Numbered from the stretch's first letter, positions 1-9,859 are shown. The stretch: DNA of 64,000 nucleotides from Virgibacillus sp. SK37 (GCF_000725285.1 NZ_CP007161.1:62001-126000), one strand, 5' to 3'. Numbers and translations: made by a program. The notes: generated by a model not told the origin, from the sequence alone.

Positions 1-108
1 GAGGAAGAAGAGCGTGTAGTTGAAGATTATACATCTCTTGTTAAGATATCCAATGTAAATATTAAGGAGAAAAATATAGAAGTCCATGCAGGGAATCTAA
101 TTAAATAG
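1..108 (+). CDS. purR: PurR purine operon repressor, C-terminal end only
   Basis: An open frame enters from the left edge and ends with TAG at 106-108. It gives 35 residues with a pattern (VVEDYTSLVKISNVN, then KEKNIEVHAGN) that resembles the tail of the Bacillus purine repressor PurR, a PRPP-responsive DNA-binding protein with a phosphoribosyltransferase-like fold. Position supports this, because purR lies just upstream of spoVG in B. subtilis. Only the last part of the effector domain is visible, so function rests on synteny plus a short match. The usual next gene, ridA (yabJ), is not present. Confidence 0.65.
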   Translation, partial: EEEERVVEDYTSLVKISNVNIKEKNIEVHAGNLIK

Positions 109-117
109 GTTCTCCTG

Positions 118-665
118 TAAATGTTGGGATAAAAACGTTATCTCGTACATTCGTAGTAGGAAGAAACTGTGAACTAAGAATATAGAGACTGCGTAAATCA
201 CCGCTACGGGGGAAATATTCCGCTTTCCGCGGGCGGCCTGCGAGCCTCCTCGAACTTCACTAACGTTCCGTTCTGCGGGGTCTCGCTAGTCTCGTTTTTC
301 CCGCAGGAGTCTCCATATTTCCCCTTCGCTAAGGTGTATATCTCAAAGCTATTAAAGATAAGAGCCACTTATTCAATTCTTAAATACCTCAAATTAATCA
401 ATAGCACATACCAATTGATTGGAGCGGAAGGGGGCGACTCCTGCCGGAATAGCATGAGGCGAAGACCCTGGACGGAGCGTAGCGGAGGAAGCGGCTGAGG
501 CCATGCCGGCGGAAAGCGTCCCCCTGCAGCGGAAATCAATGGGGCTTAACTCTTCAAATATTTCAGTGAGCTTCAAGCAACAAAGTTATTTTTCACACTT
601 TAAACATCAAAGGTTACGTCGTAGTTTATTTATTTTTCGACTCATTGGGTGATTCCGATAGGTTA
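118..665 (+). repeat. Dispersed composite element, copy 1 (short form, interior flipped)
   Basis: This is copy 1 of a five-copy family. Module A (about 200-340) and module B (about 418-545) are GC-rich and contain the family signatures GAGCCTCCTC / GGGGTCTC and CTCCTGCCGGAATAGCATG. The outer flank next to A (about 145-172, CTCGTACATTCGTAGTAGG) is the type that lies next to B in copies 2, 4 and 5. The flank next to B (about 628-660) is the type found next to A in those copies. The interior is therefore flipped relative to its ends. Module B is the short form. No transposase or convincing protein gene is inside. Edges are approximate. Confidence 0.8.
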
Positions 666-807
666 GAAATAGGTAGCGTGGTATTTTTTATAGTTTTATT
701 TAAACGATTTTCATAGTACTTTCACCTTAGGAAAAAGTATTTATAAGCCCTTTTTTCTTTCCTTTTAAAACTATTTTATAAATATTTAATTTTTTTAATA
801 ATTAAGC

Positions 808-832
808 AGGAATTTCTTTTCTTTTGTTGAAC
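808..832 (+). promoter_or_regulatory. Probable SigH promoter of spoVG
   Basis: AGGAATT at 808-814 and GAAC at 829-832 are separated by 14 bp and preceded by an A/T-rich tract (about 720-800). This matches the SigH pattern (AGGAWWT, 12-14 bp, GAAT) with one mismatch in the -10. spoVG is a classic SigH gene in B. subtilis. Confidence 0.6.
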
Positions 833-872
833 TATTTAAATAAGTTCAAAAGGGAAAAGGTGGTGAAACATC

Positions 873-1175
873 ATGGAAGTAACTGACGTAAGATTACGCC
901 GCGTTAATACAGAGGGAAGAATGCGAGCAATTGCATCGATTACATTGGATCAGGAATTTGTGGTACATGACATTCGTGTAATTGATGGAAATAATGGCTT
1001 ATTTGTAGCCATGCCATCTAAACGTACCCCAGATGGAGAATTTAGGGATATTGCCCACCCTATTAATTCGGGTACTCGTTCCAAGATTCAGGATGCTGTA
1101 TTAGAAGAATACCGCCGTGCAGGAGAAGAAGAAGCCGAAGCTGAGGCACAATATGAAGAAGCTGGTGCTTCCTAA
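873..1175 (+). CDS. spoVG: SpoVG, RNA-binding regulator
   Basis: SpoVG is a small RNA/DNA-binding regulator that affects asymmetric septation and other gene expression in Firmicutes. The 100-residue product starts [20 protein letters not shown] and contains the conserved stretch [20 protein letters not shown]. The last 15 residues are rich in Glu/Ala, as is usual for the variable tail. A strong ribosome site (AAAGGTGGTGA, about 856-866) precedes the ATG. A SigH-like promoter lies upstream and a terminator follows, so it is probably monocistronic. The identification is firm. Confidence 0.96.
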   Translation: MEVTDVRLRRVNTEGRMRAIASITLDQEFVVHDIRVIDGNNGLFVAMPSKRTPDGEFRDIAHPINSGTRSKIQDAVLEEYRRAGEEEAEAEAQYEEAGAS

Positions 1176-1193
1176 ATTACCTGTAATTCAACA

Positions 1194-1232
1194 AGAGGTC
1201 TAATCTACATAAGGTTAGCCTTCTTTTTTTTG
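1194..1232 (+). terminator. Rho-independent terminator after spoVG
   Basis: AGAGGTCTAA (1194-1203) pairs with TTAGCCTTCT (1215-1224) with one mismatch and one G-T pair, followed by a run of T. Confidence 0.6.
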
Positions 1233-1368
1233 TCTTAACAAGAGGCTAACATATGTAAATAATTACTTATTGTCAAAACTTCTGCCCTTATCTGCTATTA
1301 TCTATTGAAATTCGACGTTTTTTAAGATATATTCATAATGGATAAAAAGGAAGGATGGAGGTTTCCTA

Positions 1369-2748
1369 ATGACTAACCGTTATGCTGTGATTCTCGCAGC
1401 CGGACAAGGAACTAGAATGAAATCCAAGCTTTATAAAGTGTTACATCCTGTAATGGGACGTCCCATGGTACAGCATGTTATTGATCAAATAAAGACAGTA
1501 GAATTAGATAAATTGGTTACAATTGTTGGATTTGGTGCAGAGAAAGTAGCTGAATATATCGGTAAGGACAGTGAACTCGTTATCCAGGAAGAACAATTGG
1601 GAACGGGTCATGCTGTGTTGCAGGCAGAAGATCTTCTGAAAGATAAAGAAGGAACTACGATCGTTGTTTGTGGTGACACACCATTAATTACGAGTGAAAC
1701 TTACCAGGCGCTATTTAATCACCATGAACAGACTGGTGCGAAGGCAACAATTTTAACTGCTGATGCTTCAGACCCAACCGGGTATGGAAGAGTGTTACGT
1801 AATGATAGTAATGAAGTGGAACGCATCGTAGAGCATAAAGATGCAACAGAAAAAGAGTTAAGCGTAACTGAAATTAACACAGGTACATACTGTTTTGACA
1901 ATAAAGCATTATTTCAAGCCTTACAACACGTATCAAATGATAACTCACAGGGGGAATATTATTTACCCGATGTTATCGAGATTCTCCGCAGTCAATCTGA
2001 AAAGGTTGCTGCATTTCTAACCCCGGTGTTTGAAGAAACCTTGGGTGTGAACGATCGTGTGGCGCTTGCGCAAGCTGAGAAGGTTATGAAAAAACGTATG
2101 AATGAAAAACATATGCGTAACGGAGTTTCCATCATTGATCCGGACCATACTTATATCCAACCTGAGGTTGTTATTGAGCAGGATGCTATTATTCACCCCG
2201 GTTGTGTTATTAAGGGAAAGACTGTGATTAAAACAGGTGCAGAAATAGGCCCGCATAGTGAAATAAATAACTGTGATATTGGAGAAAATACAGTTATAAA
2301 ACAAAGCGTTGCCGCAGATAGCAAAATTGGTGCACGCGTAAATATAGGCCCGTTTGCTCACATTAGACCAGAGTCTGTTATTGGCAATGAAGCGAAAATT
2401 GGTAACTTTGTAGAAATCAAGAAAACAAAGTTGGATGACCAAAGTAAAGTATCCCATTTAAGTTACATTGGAGACGCAGAGGTAGGAAGCAATGTGAACA
2501 TTGGCTGTGGTACAATTACAGTAAACTATGATGGAAAAAATAAATATTTGACCACCATTGAAGATGATGCATTTATTGGTTGTAATTCCAATTTAATAGC
2601 ACCAGTAACTATTGGCAAAGGATCTTATGTTGCGGCAGGGTCCACCATTACAAAAGATGTACCCGAAGATTCCTTATCTGTAGCAAGAGCCAGACAGACG
2701 AATAAAGAAGGATATGCTTCAAAAATAAAGAACCGACAAAAAGATTAA
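1369..2748 (+). CDS. glmU: GlmU, bifunctional UDP-GlcNAc pyrophosphorylase / glucosamine-1-P acetyltransferase
   Basis: GlmU acetylates glucosamine-1-phosphate and then uridylylates it to UDP-GlcNAc, the precursor of peptidoglycan and teichoic acids. The N-terminal uridyltransferase domain (about 1-230) shows the nucleotide-binding signature [11 protein letters not shown]. The C-terminal half (about 250-450) is a left-handed beta-helix of hexapeptide repeats, with the acetyltransferase region [18 protein letters not shown]. The length of 459 residues is typical. GGATGGAGG precedes the ATG. prs follows after 14 bp, so the two are probably cotranscribed. A possible SigA promoter (TTGTCA at 1270-1275, TGCTAT at 1293-1298) lies upstream but is weak. 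Confidence 0.97.
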   Translation: MTNRYAVILAAGQGTRMKSKLYKVLHPVMGRPMVQHVIDQIKTVELDKLVTIVGFGAEKVAEYIGKDSELVIQEEQLGTGHAVLQAEDLLKDKEGTTIVVCGDTPLITSETYQALFNHHEQTGAKATILTADASDPTGYGRVLRNDSNEVERIVEHKDATEKELSVTEINTGTYCFDNKALFQALQHVSNDNSQGEYYLPDVIEILRSQSEKVAAFLTPVFEETLGVNDRVALAQAEKVMKKRMNEKHMRNGVSIIDPDHTYIQPEVVIEQDAIIHPGCVIKGKTVIKTGAEIGPHSEINNCDIGENTVIKQSVAADSKIGARVNIGPFAHIRPESVIGNEAKIGNFVEIKKTKLDDQSKVSHLSYIGDAEVGSNVNIGCGTITVNYDGKNKYLTTIEDDAFIGCNSNLIAPVTIGKGSYVAAGSTITKDVPEDSLSVARARQTNKEGYASKIKNRQKD

Positions 2749-2762
2749 CGGAGGGTAATACA

Positions 2763-3716
2763 ATGGCATCAACATATAAAGACGCATCATTAAAGGTGTT
2801 CTCTTTAAATTCAAACGTTAAATTAGCAGAGCAGATTGCAGATCATATTGGAACTCGCTTAGGTAAATGTTCCGTTAAACGGTTCAGTGATGGGGAAGTA
2901 CAAATTAATATTGAAGAAAGCATTCGTGGTTGTGATGTGTATGTTGTCCAATCAACATGTTCCCCGGTCAATGAGCATATTATGGAGCTACTCATCATGA
3001 TTGATGCCCTGAAGCGTGCATCCGCAAGATCCATAAATATTGTTATGCCTTATTATGGATATGCACGTCAGGATAGAAAGGCCCGTTCAAGGGAGCCTAT
3101 TACTGCTAAGCTTGTGGCAGATTTGTTAGAAACAGCTGGAGCAAGCCGTGTTATCACGTTGGACTTGCATGCACCGCAAATTCAAGGGTTCTTTAATGTG
3201 CCGATTGACCATTTACAAGGTGTGCCAATTTTGTCGGATTATTTTGAAGCCAAAAATCTGGATGATATTATCGTTGTCTCCCCAGATCATGGAGGAGTTA
3301 CACGTGCAAGGAAAATGGCAGATCGTCTAAAAGCTCCAATTGGGATTATTGATAAACGCCGACCACGTCCAAATGTAGCTGAAATAATGAATATTATTGG
3401 AAATATTGAAGGTAAAACAGCAATTCTTATTGATGATATTATTGATACGGCTGGAACAATTACACTTGCTGCGAACGCTTTAGTGGAGAATGGAGCCAAA
3501 GAAGTGTATGCTTGTTGTACACACCCTGTTTTATCTGGTCCTGCTATAGAGAGAATTGACCAATCTGAGATCAAGGAGCTTGTAATTACAAACTCTATTC
3601 CTCAAACAGAAAATAAGCAGAGTGATAAAATTACGGAGCTTTCTGTTGCACCATTGATTGGTGAGGCGATTATCCGTGTACATGAACTTCAATCAGTAAG
3701 CATTCTTTTTGACTAG
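2763..3716 (+). CDS. prs: Ribose-phosphate pyrophosphokinase (PRPP synthase)
   Basis: Prs makes PRPP from ribose-5-phosphate and ATP, feeding purine, pyrimidine, histidine, tryptophan and NAD synthesis. The 317-residue class I enzyme shows the ATP-loop residues around [20 protein letters not shown], the pyrophosphate region [16 protein letters not shown] and the PRPP motif [20 protein letters not shown] at 2750-2755 precedes the ATG. The glmU-prs pairing is conserved in Bacillaceae. No terminator is obvious before the ctc promoter. Confidence 0.97.
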   Translation: MASTYKDASLKVFSLNSNVKLAEQIADHIGTRLGKCSVKRFSDGEVQINIEESIRGCDVYVVQSTCSPVNEHIMELLIMIDALKRASARSINIVMPYYGYARQDRKARSREPITAKLVADLLETAGASRVITLDLHAPQIQGFFNVPIDHLQGVPILSDYFEAKNLDDIIVVSPDHGGVTRARKMADRLKAPIGIIDKRRPRPNVAEIMNIIGNIEGKTAILIDDIIDTAGTITLAANALVENGAKEVYACCTHPVLSGPAIERIDQSEIKELVITNSIPQTENKQSDKITELSVAPLIGEAIIRVHELQSVSILFD

Positions 3717-3718
3717 AC

Positions 3719-3744
3719 GTTTAGAAAGTAGATTTTATGGGTAA
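3719..3744 (+). promoter_or_regulatory. Probable SigB (general stress) promoter of ctc
   Basis: GTTTAG (3719-3724), a 14-bp spacer and GGGTAA (3739-3744) match the SigB consensus GTTTAA-N13-15-GGGTAT with one mismatch per box. ctc is a model SigB gene in B. subtilis, so site and gene agree. Confidence 0.7.
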
Positions 3745-3844
3745 TCTCTAAATGGATTGTTTTTTGAATTACTGCATGATCGCACATAATCAATAAAGAG
3801 AGAAAACTTATATTAGTTTTTTAAAATTTTGGAGGGTGATACAG

Positions 3845-4474
3845 ATGGCAGTTAAATTAAAGGCTACAAAACGAGAAGATCTTACAAAATCAACAACTAA
3901 GCAAATTAGAAATGAAGGAAGAGTACCTGCAGTAATTTATGGCAAAGCAAAGGATGCCAAATCCATCTCTGTTGATAGTGTAGAACTTGTTAAAACAGTG
4001 AGAGATGAAGGTAGAAATGCGATCATTTCATTGGATATTGAAAATGAAAAGCCGGTAGATGTGATGTTACATGAGTATCAGATTGATCCACTGAGAGATG
4101 AACTAGTACATGCAGACTTCTATATTGTAAATATGTCTCAAGAAATGGATGTGGAAGTACCTCTTCGCTTGGAAGGAGAAGCACAAGGTTCCAAGGATGG
4201 AGGAGTATTGCAGCAACCATTATATGAATTACAGGTTCGTGCTAAGCCAGGTGATATTCCGGAAGAAATTGTAGTGGATATTTCCCGATTAGCTGTTGGT
4301 GATACAATTGCTATTGCTGACTTGCCGAAAGCATCCAACTATGAGTTTCTTGAAGATGAAGATACAACAATCGCAACGGTTCTGCCACCAGATACATTGG
4401 ATGATGTGGAAGAGGCTCCAGATGAGAATAATGAGCCTGAATTGGTAGATGCTGATGCAGAAGATAAAGAATAA
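3845..4474 (+). CDS. ctc: General stress protein Ctc / ribosomal protein L25 (TL5 form)
   Basis: Ctc is the long L25-family protein that binds 5S rRNA in the large subunit and is stress induced in Bacillus. The N-terminal L25 domain (about 1-95) shows RNEGRVPAVIYGK, and the C-terminal TL5-type domain (about 100-185) contains VRAKPGDIPEEIVVDIS. The tail is strongly acidic. A GTG nine bases upstream (3836) overlaps the ribosome site GGAGGG (3831-3836), so the ATG at 3845 is the likely start (209 residues). A SigB-like promoter precedes it and a strong hairpin follows. Confidence 0.94.
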   Translation: MAVKLKATKREDLTKSTTKQIRNEGRVPAVIYGKAKDAKSISVDSVELVKTVRDEGRNAIISLDIENEKPVDVMLHEYQIDPLRDELVHADFYIVNMSQEMDVEVPLRLEGEAQGSKDGGVLQQPLYELQVRAKPGDIPEEIVVDISRLAVGDTIAIADLPKASNYEFLEDEDTTIATVLPPDTLDDVEEAPDENNEPELVDADAEDKE

Positions 4475-4484
4475 AAGGATATCT

Positions 4485-4520
4485 ACAACAATCCCTCCTT
4501 TCATCAGGAGGGATTGTTGT
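4485..4520 (+). terminator. Hairpin terminator after ctc
   Basis: A perfect 15-bp stem (4485-4499 with 4506-4520) encloses a 6-base loop. The following T tract is poor, so it may be a partial terminator or an RNA-stability hairpin before pth. Confidence 0.6.
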
Positions 4521-4549
4521 ATTGACTTTCATATAAAGGAAGAAGCAAA

Positions 4550-5110
4550 ATGAAATGTATTGTAGGTCTGGGTAATCCAGGAAGAAAGTATAAGGAAACA
4601 CGTCATAACATCGGGTTCATGGTAATTGATGAATTAGTAAAACGCAATAATTGGGAACTTGATAAATCAAAGTTTAATGGGAAATACGCGATGGAAAGAG
4701 TGGACGGAGAGAAAATCATCTTGCTCCAGCCACAAACGTTTATGAATCTTTCAGGAGAGTCACTTCGGCCATTAATGGATTTTTACCAGATTGATGTGGA
4801 AGATATATTGGTTATTTATGACGACTTGGACTTACCAACAGGGAAAATCCGTTTAAGACAAAAGGGCGGACATGGTGGCCACAATGGGATTAGATCGCTT
4901 ATTGATCATTTAGGTACGAAAGAGTTTAAGCGGATCCGAATCGGAGTGGGAAGGCCTGTTAAGCCAATACCCGTAGTAGACTATGTCTTGGGTAAGTTTC
5001 CAAAAGAGGAACAGGACGATGTTGCAGCTAGTATCACAAAATCAGCAGACGCATGCGAAGCTTGGCTGAAAAGACCGTTTTTGGAAGTAATGAATGAATA
5101 CAATAATTGA
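4550..5110 (+). CDS. pth: Peptidyl-tRNA hydrolase
   Basis: Pth (SpoVC) hydrolyses peptidyl-tRNAs that drop off the ribosome, recycling tRNA. It has 186 residues with the family signatures [18 protein letters not shown] (the His of RHN is the catalytic base), [12 protein letters not shown] and the YDDLDLPTG and [13 protein letters not shown] segments. GGAAGAAG lies upstream of the ATG. It follows ctc closely, as in B. subtilis, and probably depends in part on readthrough from upstream promoters. Confidence 0.97.
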   Translation: MKCIVGLGNPGRKYKETRHNIGFMVIDELVKRNNWELDKSKFNGKYAMERVDGEKIILLQPQTFMNLSGESLRPLMDFYQIDVEDILVIYDDLDLPTGKIRLRQKGGHGGHNGIRSLIDHLGTKEFKRIRIGVGRPVKPIPVVDYVLGKFPKEEQDDVAASITKSADACEAWLKRPFLEVMNEYNN

Positions 5111-5141
5111 TGGATACATAGACTAGCATGTAACAACTAAA

Positions 5142-5171
5142 GTATAAATAAAATCTCTTTCGGATAAACTG
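5142..5171 (+). promoter_or_regulatory. Probable SigF (forespore) promoter of fin
   Basis: GTATA (5142-5146), a 15-bp spacer and GGATAAACTG (5162-5171) match the SigF consensus GYWTA-N15-GGNRANAHTR with a single mismatch. B. subtilis fin is SigF dependent. Confidence 0.7.
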
Positions 5172-5208
5172 ATGATGACATCAAGGCATATCCATAGGAG
5201 GTTTTTAT

Positions 5209-5439
5209 ATGGCGGTTGTCTATAAGTGCAGGCACTGTGGTCATAAAATTGGTGAATTACATCAGCAAGTTGTTGATACATCCATGTTGGGATTTGATCA
5301 ATTAACAGTGAAGGAAAAAGAAGAAATGATACATTATCAGGCTAATGGTGATATATTGATCCAAGCAATTTGCGAAGATTGTGAGGAGACATTGGGACGT
5401 CACCCGAGTTATCATGAATTGGATTTTTTTATTCAATAA
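5209..5439 (+). CDS. fin: Fin, anti-SigF factor
   Basis: Fin (YabK) is a small forespore protein that inhibits SigF so that SigG can take over RNA polymerase. The 76-residue product begins MAVVYKCRHCGHKIGELHQ and has a second Cys pair (CEDCEETLG), consistent with a zinc-binding fold. AGGAGG at 5196-5201 precedes the ATG. It lies between pth and mfd, as in B. subtilis, and has a SigF-like promoter upstream. Confidence 0.92.
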   Translation: MAVVYKCRHCGHKIGELHQQVVDTSMLGFDQLTVKEKEEMIHYQANGDILIQAICEDCEETLGRHPSYHELDFFIQ

Positions 5440-5518
5440 AGCATAGGCAAGAACAGCTTTGGTATTGCGCCAAGGCGTTTTTGCGCTTATTTGCAACAGT
5501 GTAGGTGGGGGTTTAGGA

Positions 5519-8500
5519 ATGAAGGGTATAAATTCATATTTAGAATCAAAAGAGGATATAAAGTCCATTCTGGATGGAATAACTAGTGGGATGGGAGAAC
5601 AGCTTATTGCCGGGTTATCCGGTTCTGCAAGAAGTTTATTGGTTTCATCAATTAATGATTCACTTAATAAACCAATTCTCCTTGTTACACATCAATTGGT
5701 ACAAGCTCAGCAGCTCTACGATGACTTAGCTGAGTTTGTCAGTGAGGATCATGTACATCTTTACCCTGTAAATGAATTAATTGCATCAGAAATTGCTATC
5801 GCCAGCCCAGAATTAAGAAGCCAGCGGATTGAGTCATTAACAGCATGGGCAACAAAGAAATCAGGTATATTAATAGCGCCGGTTGCTGCACTAAAAAGAA
5901 TATTGCCACCCCCGGAGTATTGGGAAAAGTACCAATTGAACTTTACGCTCGGCGAGGAAATTGATATAGAACGATATCTATTATCTCTAGTTGATATGGG
6001 GTATGAACGCGCCTCCATGGTAACAAGTCCGGGAGAATTCAGCCGGCGGGGTGGCATTATTGATATATATCCAATCACAGAGGAGCATCCAATACGTATA
6101 GAATTATTTGATGAAGAAATAGATTCTATACGCTATTTTGATGCCGAGACGCAAAGATCACTTGATAAACTGAACCAGGTAATGGTTGGTCCTGCCACTG
6201 AGCTTTTGCTAACACAAAGTGATATGTTATCTGGTGGGGAAAGAGTAGAAACGGCTCTGGCAGAGACATTAAAGAATATGACTTCATCTCATGCGAAAGA
6301 AACATTAGTTGAAGTAATTAAGCATGATACAGAGCGGCTGAAGAATTTGGAACATTTTCAGGAAATGTATAAATATATTGGTTATTTCTATGAAAAGCCT
6401 GCTAGCTTACTAGATTATTTACCAAAGGATGGCCTGATCATATTTGACGAGATGAGCAGAATTCAAGAGACTGCTACTAATCTTGATACAGAGGAAGCGG
6501 AATGGTATAGCAGTCTTTTGGAATCCAACCAAATGGTGAAAAACAGTTATTTTTCATTTGATTGGCAACATGTTTGGGGACACATTCATCATCAACGTCT
6601 GTATATGTCTATCTTTTTAAGGCATATTCCAAATACACAGCCACAAAATATTATTAATTTATCCACACGGGCGATGCAGGAGTTCCATGGCCAGATGCAT
6701 TTATTGAAAAACGAATTACACCGTTGGGAGAAAGGTGACTTTTCTGTAGTAGTATTGGCGCCAAATGAAAAGCGCGCGGAAAAGATTCAATCTATTTTTT
6801 CGGATTATGAGATGGAATCAGTTGTTACGAAAAACCTTGAGCTACCTGTTGAGAAGCCAACGATTGCCGTCGGGAATATCTCCAATGGTATTGAATTTCC
6901 TATGCATAAATTGGCGGTCATTACAGAAAATGAATTGTTCAAGAAAAGGACAAAGCGAAAGCGGAAGCAACAAAAAATTTCTAATGCAGAGCGCATTAAG
7001 AGTTATCAGGAATTAAAAGTTGGTGATTATGTTGTTCATGCCAACCATGGGATAGGTAAATACCTTGGCATCGAAACATTGGAAGTTAGTGATTTGCATA
7101 AGGACTACATGTTGATCAAGTATTCCGGTGACGACAAACTATTTGTTCCTATTGATCAAATAGATCAGGTCCAAAAATTTGTTGGTTCAGAAGGAAAAGA
7201 ACCAAAGCTTTATAAACTTGGCGGTAGTGAGTGGACAAAGGTAAAGCGTAAAGTCCAGTCTTCCGTAGAGGACATTGCAGATGACTTAATTAAACTATAT
7301 GCAGAAAGAGAAGCGAAGAAAGGGTACGCCTTTTCTGAGGACACGGAGATGCAACGGGAATTTGAGGCTTCCTTTCCATACCAGGAGACGGAGGACCAGC
7401 TTCGATGTATTGAAGAAATTAAACAGGATATGGAAAGAGAGCGGCCAATGGACCGTTTGCTATGTGGAGATGTTGGCTATGGCAAAACCGAAGTTGCTAT
7501 TCGTGCAGCTTTTAAAGCAATAGCAGATGGTAAACAGGTTGCTATTTTAGTTCCTACTACTATATTGGCTCAGCAGCATTATGAAACAATGCTCGAACGG
7601 TTCCAGGATCATGCAATTAATGTTGGTCTCCTAAGTAGGTTTAGAACAAGAAAACAACAAACAGAAACGATTAAGGGATTGGGCAAGGGTACTGTGGATG
7701 TAATTGTTGGTACACACCGGATCCTTTCAAAGGATGTAGAATATCGTGATCTTGGTTTACTCATCGTGGATGAAGAGCAGCGATTTGGAGTAAAGCATAA
7801 AGAAAAAATTAAGCAGCTAAAGACAAATGTAGACGTATTAACTCTTACTGCTACACCAATCCCTAGAACCTTGCATATGTCCATGCTAGGAGTAAGAGAT
7901 CTATCGGTTATCGAAACACCCCCAGAAAATCGCTTCCCAATCCAAACATATGTAATGGAGTATAATCCTATTTTGATTAGGGAATCCATTGAAAGGGAAA
8001 TGGCACGGGGAGGGCAAGTATTCTTCCTTTATAACCGTGTAGAAAATATTGATAAGGTTGCTCGTGATCTTGGTGTGCTGGTTGAGGATGCGAGAATTGC
8101 TGTGGCGCATGGCCAAATGAATGAAACAGAACTGGAAAGTATCATATTCGCCTTTTTAGCTGGGGAATACGATGTCTTGGTAAGTACGACAATTATTGAA
8201 ACTGGAGTAGATATTCCAAATGTAAACACATTAATTGTAAATGATGCTGACCGTATGGGATTAAGTCAGTTGTATCAGTTAAGGGGAAGAGTAGGTAGAT
8301 CTAACCGAGTAGCTTATGCCTATTTTACGTATCAAAAAGATAAGGTTCTTACAGAGGTGGCAGAAAAACGCCTCCAAGCTATTAAGGAATTCACAGAGCT
8401 TGGCTCCGGATTTAAAATTGCCATGCGTGATCTATCCATCCGTGGCACAGGAAACCTCTTAGGTTCCCAGCAGCATGGATTTATTGACTCTGTTGGTTTT

Positions 8501-9043
8501 GATATGTACTCTCAAATGCTTAAGGACGCCATTGATGCTCGCAAGGCCGGAAAAGATGTAGAAGATATTAAACCATTTGAACCTGAGTTAGTACTTAGTA
8601 TTGATGCATATATTCCAGATACGTATATCCGGGATGAAAAACAAAAAATTGAGATATACAAGCAGTTTCAAACGATCTCCTCTCCACAAGACACGGATGA
8701 GTTGAAAGATGAATTGATTGACCGTTTTGGTGATTATCCTGAAGAGGTAGGGAACTTATTTACCGTTTCTACTCTTAAGATGTATGCCAAAAATGAGAAG
8801 GCAGAGTCGATCAGTGAAAAGAAAAACAAAATAGAAATTATTATGGATGAAAACCGCAGCCAGGAGATTGATGGATCTAAACTATTTGAAATTGCCAATA
8901 CATTTGGCCGTGGTGTACAGCTTGGAACAGAGGATAGGAAGTTAAAAATTGTTTACCAATGGACCAAGGACACAAAACATGAGCGATATGAATTAATTGG
9001 TGATTTCTTACAAAGACTAAGTACGGTAAACAGAGACGAGTAA
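5519..9043 (+). CDS. mfd: Transcription-repair coupling factor Mfd
   Basis: Mfd is an ATP-driven translocase that removes RNA polymerase stalled at lesions and recruits UvrA. In order: UvrB-like N-terminal domains (about 1-350), an RNA polymerase-interaction domain (about 495-560), helicase motifs with Walker A GDVGYGKTEVA (about 650), motif II DEEQRFGV and TATPIPRTLHMS, then the C-terminal TRCF domain. The frame is open upstream to 5459, but the ATG at 5519 follows AGGTGGGGG (5503-5511) and gives 1174 residues, close to the family length. Confidence 0.97.
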   Translation: MKGINSYLESKEDIKSILDGITSGMGEQLIAGLSGSARSLLVSSINDSLNKPILLVTHQLVQAQQLYDDLAEFVSEDHVHLYPVNELIASEIAIASPELRSQRIESLTAWATKKSGILIAPVAALKRILPPPEYWEKYQLNFTLGEEIDIERYLLSLVDMGYERASMVTSPGEFSRRGGIIDIYPITEEHPIRIELFDEEIDSIRYFDAETQRSLDKLNQVMVGPATELLLTQSDMLSGGERVETALAETLKNMTSSHAKETLVEVIKHDTERLKNLEHFQEMYKYIGYFYEKPASLLDYLPKDGLIIFDEMSRIQETATNLDTEEAEWYSSLLESNQMVKNSYFSFDWQHVWGHIHHQRLYMSIFLRHIPNTQPQNIINLSTRAMQEFHGQMHLLKNELHRWEKGDFSVVVLAPNEKRAEKIQSIFSDYEMESVVTKNLELPVEKPTIAVGNISNGIEFPMHKLAVITENELFKKRTKRKRKQQKISNAERIKSYQELKVGDYVVHANHGIGKYLGIETLEVSDLHKDYMLIKYSGDDKLFVPIDQIDQVQKFVGSEGKEPKLYKLGGSEWTKVKRKVQSSVEDIADDLIKLYAEREAKKGYAFSEDTEMQREFEASFPYQETEDQLRCIEEIKQDMERERPMDRLLCGDVGYGKTEVAIRAAFKAIADGKQVAILVPTTILAQQHYETMLERFQDHAINVGLLSRFRTRKQQTETIKGLGKGTVDVIVGTHRILSKDVEYRDLGLLIVDEEQRFGVKHKEKIKQLKTNVDVLTLTATPIPRTLHMSMLGVRDLSVIETPPENRFPIQTYVMEYNPILIRESIEREMARGGQVFFLYNRVENIDKVARDLGVLVEDARIAVAHGQMNETELESIIFAFLAGEYDVLVSTTIIETGVDIPNVNTLIVNDADRMGLSQLYQLRGRVGRSNRVAYAYFTYQKDKVLTEVAEKRLQAIKEFTELGSGFKIAMRDLSIRGTGNLLGSQQHGFIDSVGFDMYSQMLKDAIDARKAGKDVEDIKPFEPELVLSIDAYIPDTYIRDEKQKIEIYKQFQTISSPQDTDELKDELIDRFGDYPEEVGNLFTVSTLKMYAKNEKAESISEKKNKIEIIMDENRSQEIDGSKLFEIANTFGRGVQLGTEDRKLKIVYQWTKDTKHERYELIGDFLQRLSTVNRDE

Positions 9044-9141
9044 AAGTTACTCTATGAGCTTCCGCGGGTATAGTAGCATGCATACAGATTGATTGCAGGT
9101 TAACTTACAAAACATTTAATTCATAAAAAATGGAATGAAAT

Positions 9142-9170
9142 GTATAGTTATCCTAAGTTGATTCATACTA
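9142..9170 (+). promoter_or_regulatory. Probable SigG (late forespore) promoter of spoVT
   Basis: GTATA (9142-9146), a 17-bp spacer and CATACTA (9164-9170). The -10 is an exact match to the SigG form CATAMTA. B. subtilis spoVT is SigG controlled. Confidence 0.65.
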
Positions 9171-9272
9171 AAAAAACAGCTGGTGATTTTTAAGTATCAA
9201 GATAATATCTGGAATAACGAAATAAGGAAAAATCACTAAGAAATGCATCAAAGAAAGCGAGGTTGCTAACGA

Positions 9273-9809
9273 ATGAAAGCAACAGGAATTGTTCGACGTA
9301 TTGATGATTTGGGTAGAGTAGTGGTCCCCAAAGAAATTAGAAGAACTTTACGCATCCGTGAAGGAGATCCTTTGGAAATATTTGTAGACAGAGAAGGGGA
9401 AGTTATTTTAAAAAAATACTCTCCTATTAATGAGTTAGGTAATTTTGCAAAAGAATATGCAGAGGCTTTATTTGATTCCCTGCAATCTCCTGTGTTTATC
9501 TGTGATCGAGATGAAATAATTGCAGTAGCAGGTGAGTCAAAGAAGGATTATTTAAACAAAAATATTAGTACACAACTAACAAAAATTATTGAAGAAAGAA
9601 ATCAAGTGTTTGTTACAGATGCCAGTACTCTGGAGCTTGTAGAAGGAAACGAAGAGGAATTAAATTCTTATTGTATTAGCCCTATCATTGCAAATGGAGA
9701 CCCAATTGGATGTGTAATGATTGTTTCAAAAGATGGTGAGAAAATCACAAATGTAGAGCAAAAATCAATTGAAACAGCGGCGGGATTCTTGGCAAGACAG
9801 ATGGAATAA
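9273..9809 (+). CDS. spoVT: SpoVT, stage V sporulation transcription regulator
   Basis: SpoVT modulates SigG-dependent genes in the forespore. The N-terminal AbrB-type swapped-hairpin DNA-binding domain (about 1-50) reads MKATGIVRRIDDLGRVVVPK. The rest (about 55-178) is a GAF-like domain ending ETAAGFLARQME. The length (178) is standard. A SigG-like promoter is upstream and a strong terminator follows. Confidence 0.97.
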   Translation: MKATGIVRRIDDLGRVVVPKEIRRTLRIREGDPLEIFVDREGEVILKKYSPINELGNFAKEYAEALFDSLQSPVFICDRDEIIAVAGESKKDYLNKNISTQLTKIIEERNQVFVTDASTLELVEGNEEELNSYCISPIIANGDPIGCVMIVSKDGEKITNVEQKSIETAAGFLARQME

Positions 9810-9823
9810 TACTTATATGGGCA

Positions 9824-9859
9824 GCAAAAAACAGTATGTACTGTTTTTTGCTTTTTTTT
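9824..9859 (+). terminator. Rho-independent terminator after spoVT
   Basis: A perfect 13-bp stem (9824-9836 with 9839-9851) is followed by a run of T. Confidence 0.85.

Noticed and set aside
394-576. Frames giving Ala/Ser/Pro-rich peptides (MASAASSATLRPGSSPHAIPAG) at 394-576, 26926-27222, 31247-31549, 47361-47675 and 58640-58861
   Set aside because: All fall in the GC-rich modules of the dispersed elements, appear in different frames and strands, lack ribosome sites and are broken between copies. They reflect repeat composition, not a protein family.
118-665. Insertion sequence with a decayed transposase
   Set aside because: No frame in any of the five copies shows transposase motifs, and internal modules are structured repeats.
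2017-2457. Long reverse-strand frames such as this one inside glmU, 24243-25451 in ftsH and 18693-19247 in spoIIE
   Set aside because: Shadow frames opposite well-identified conserved genes, with no ribosome sites or family motifs.
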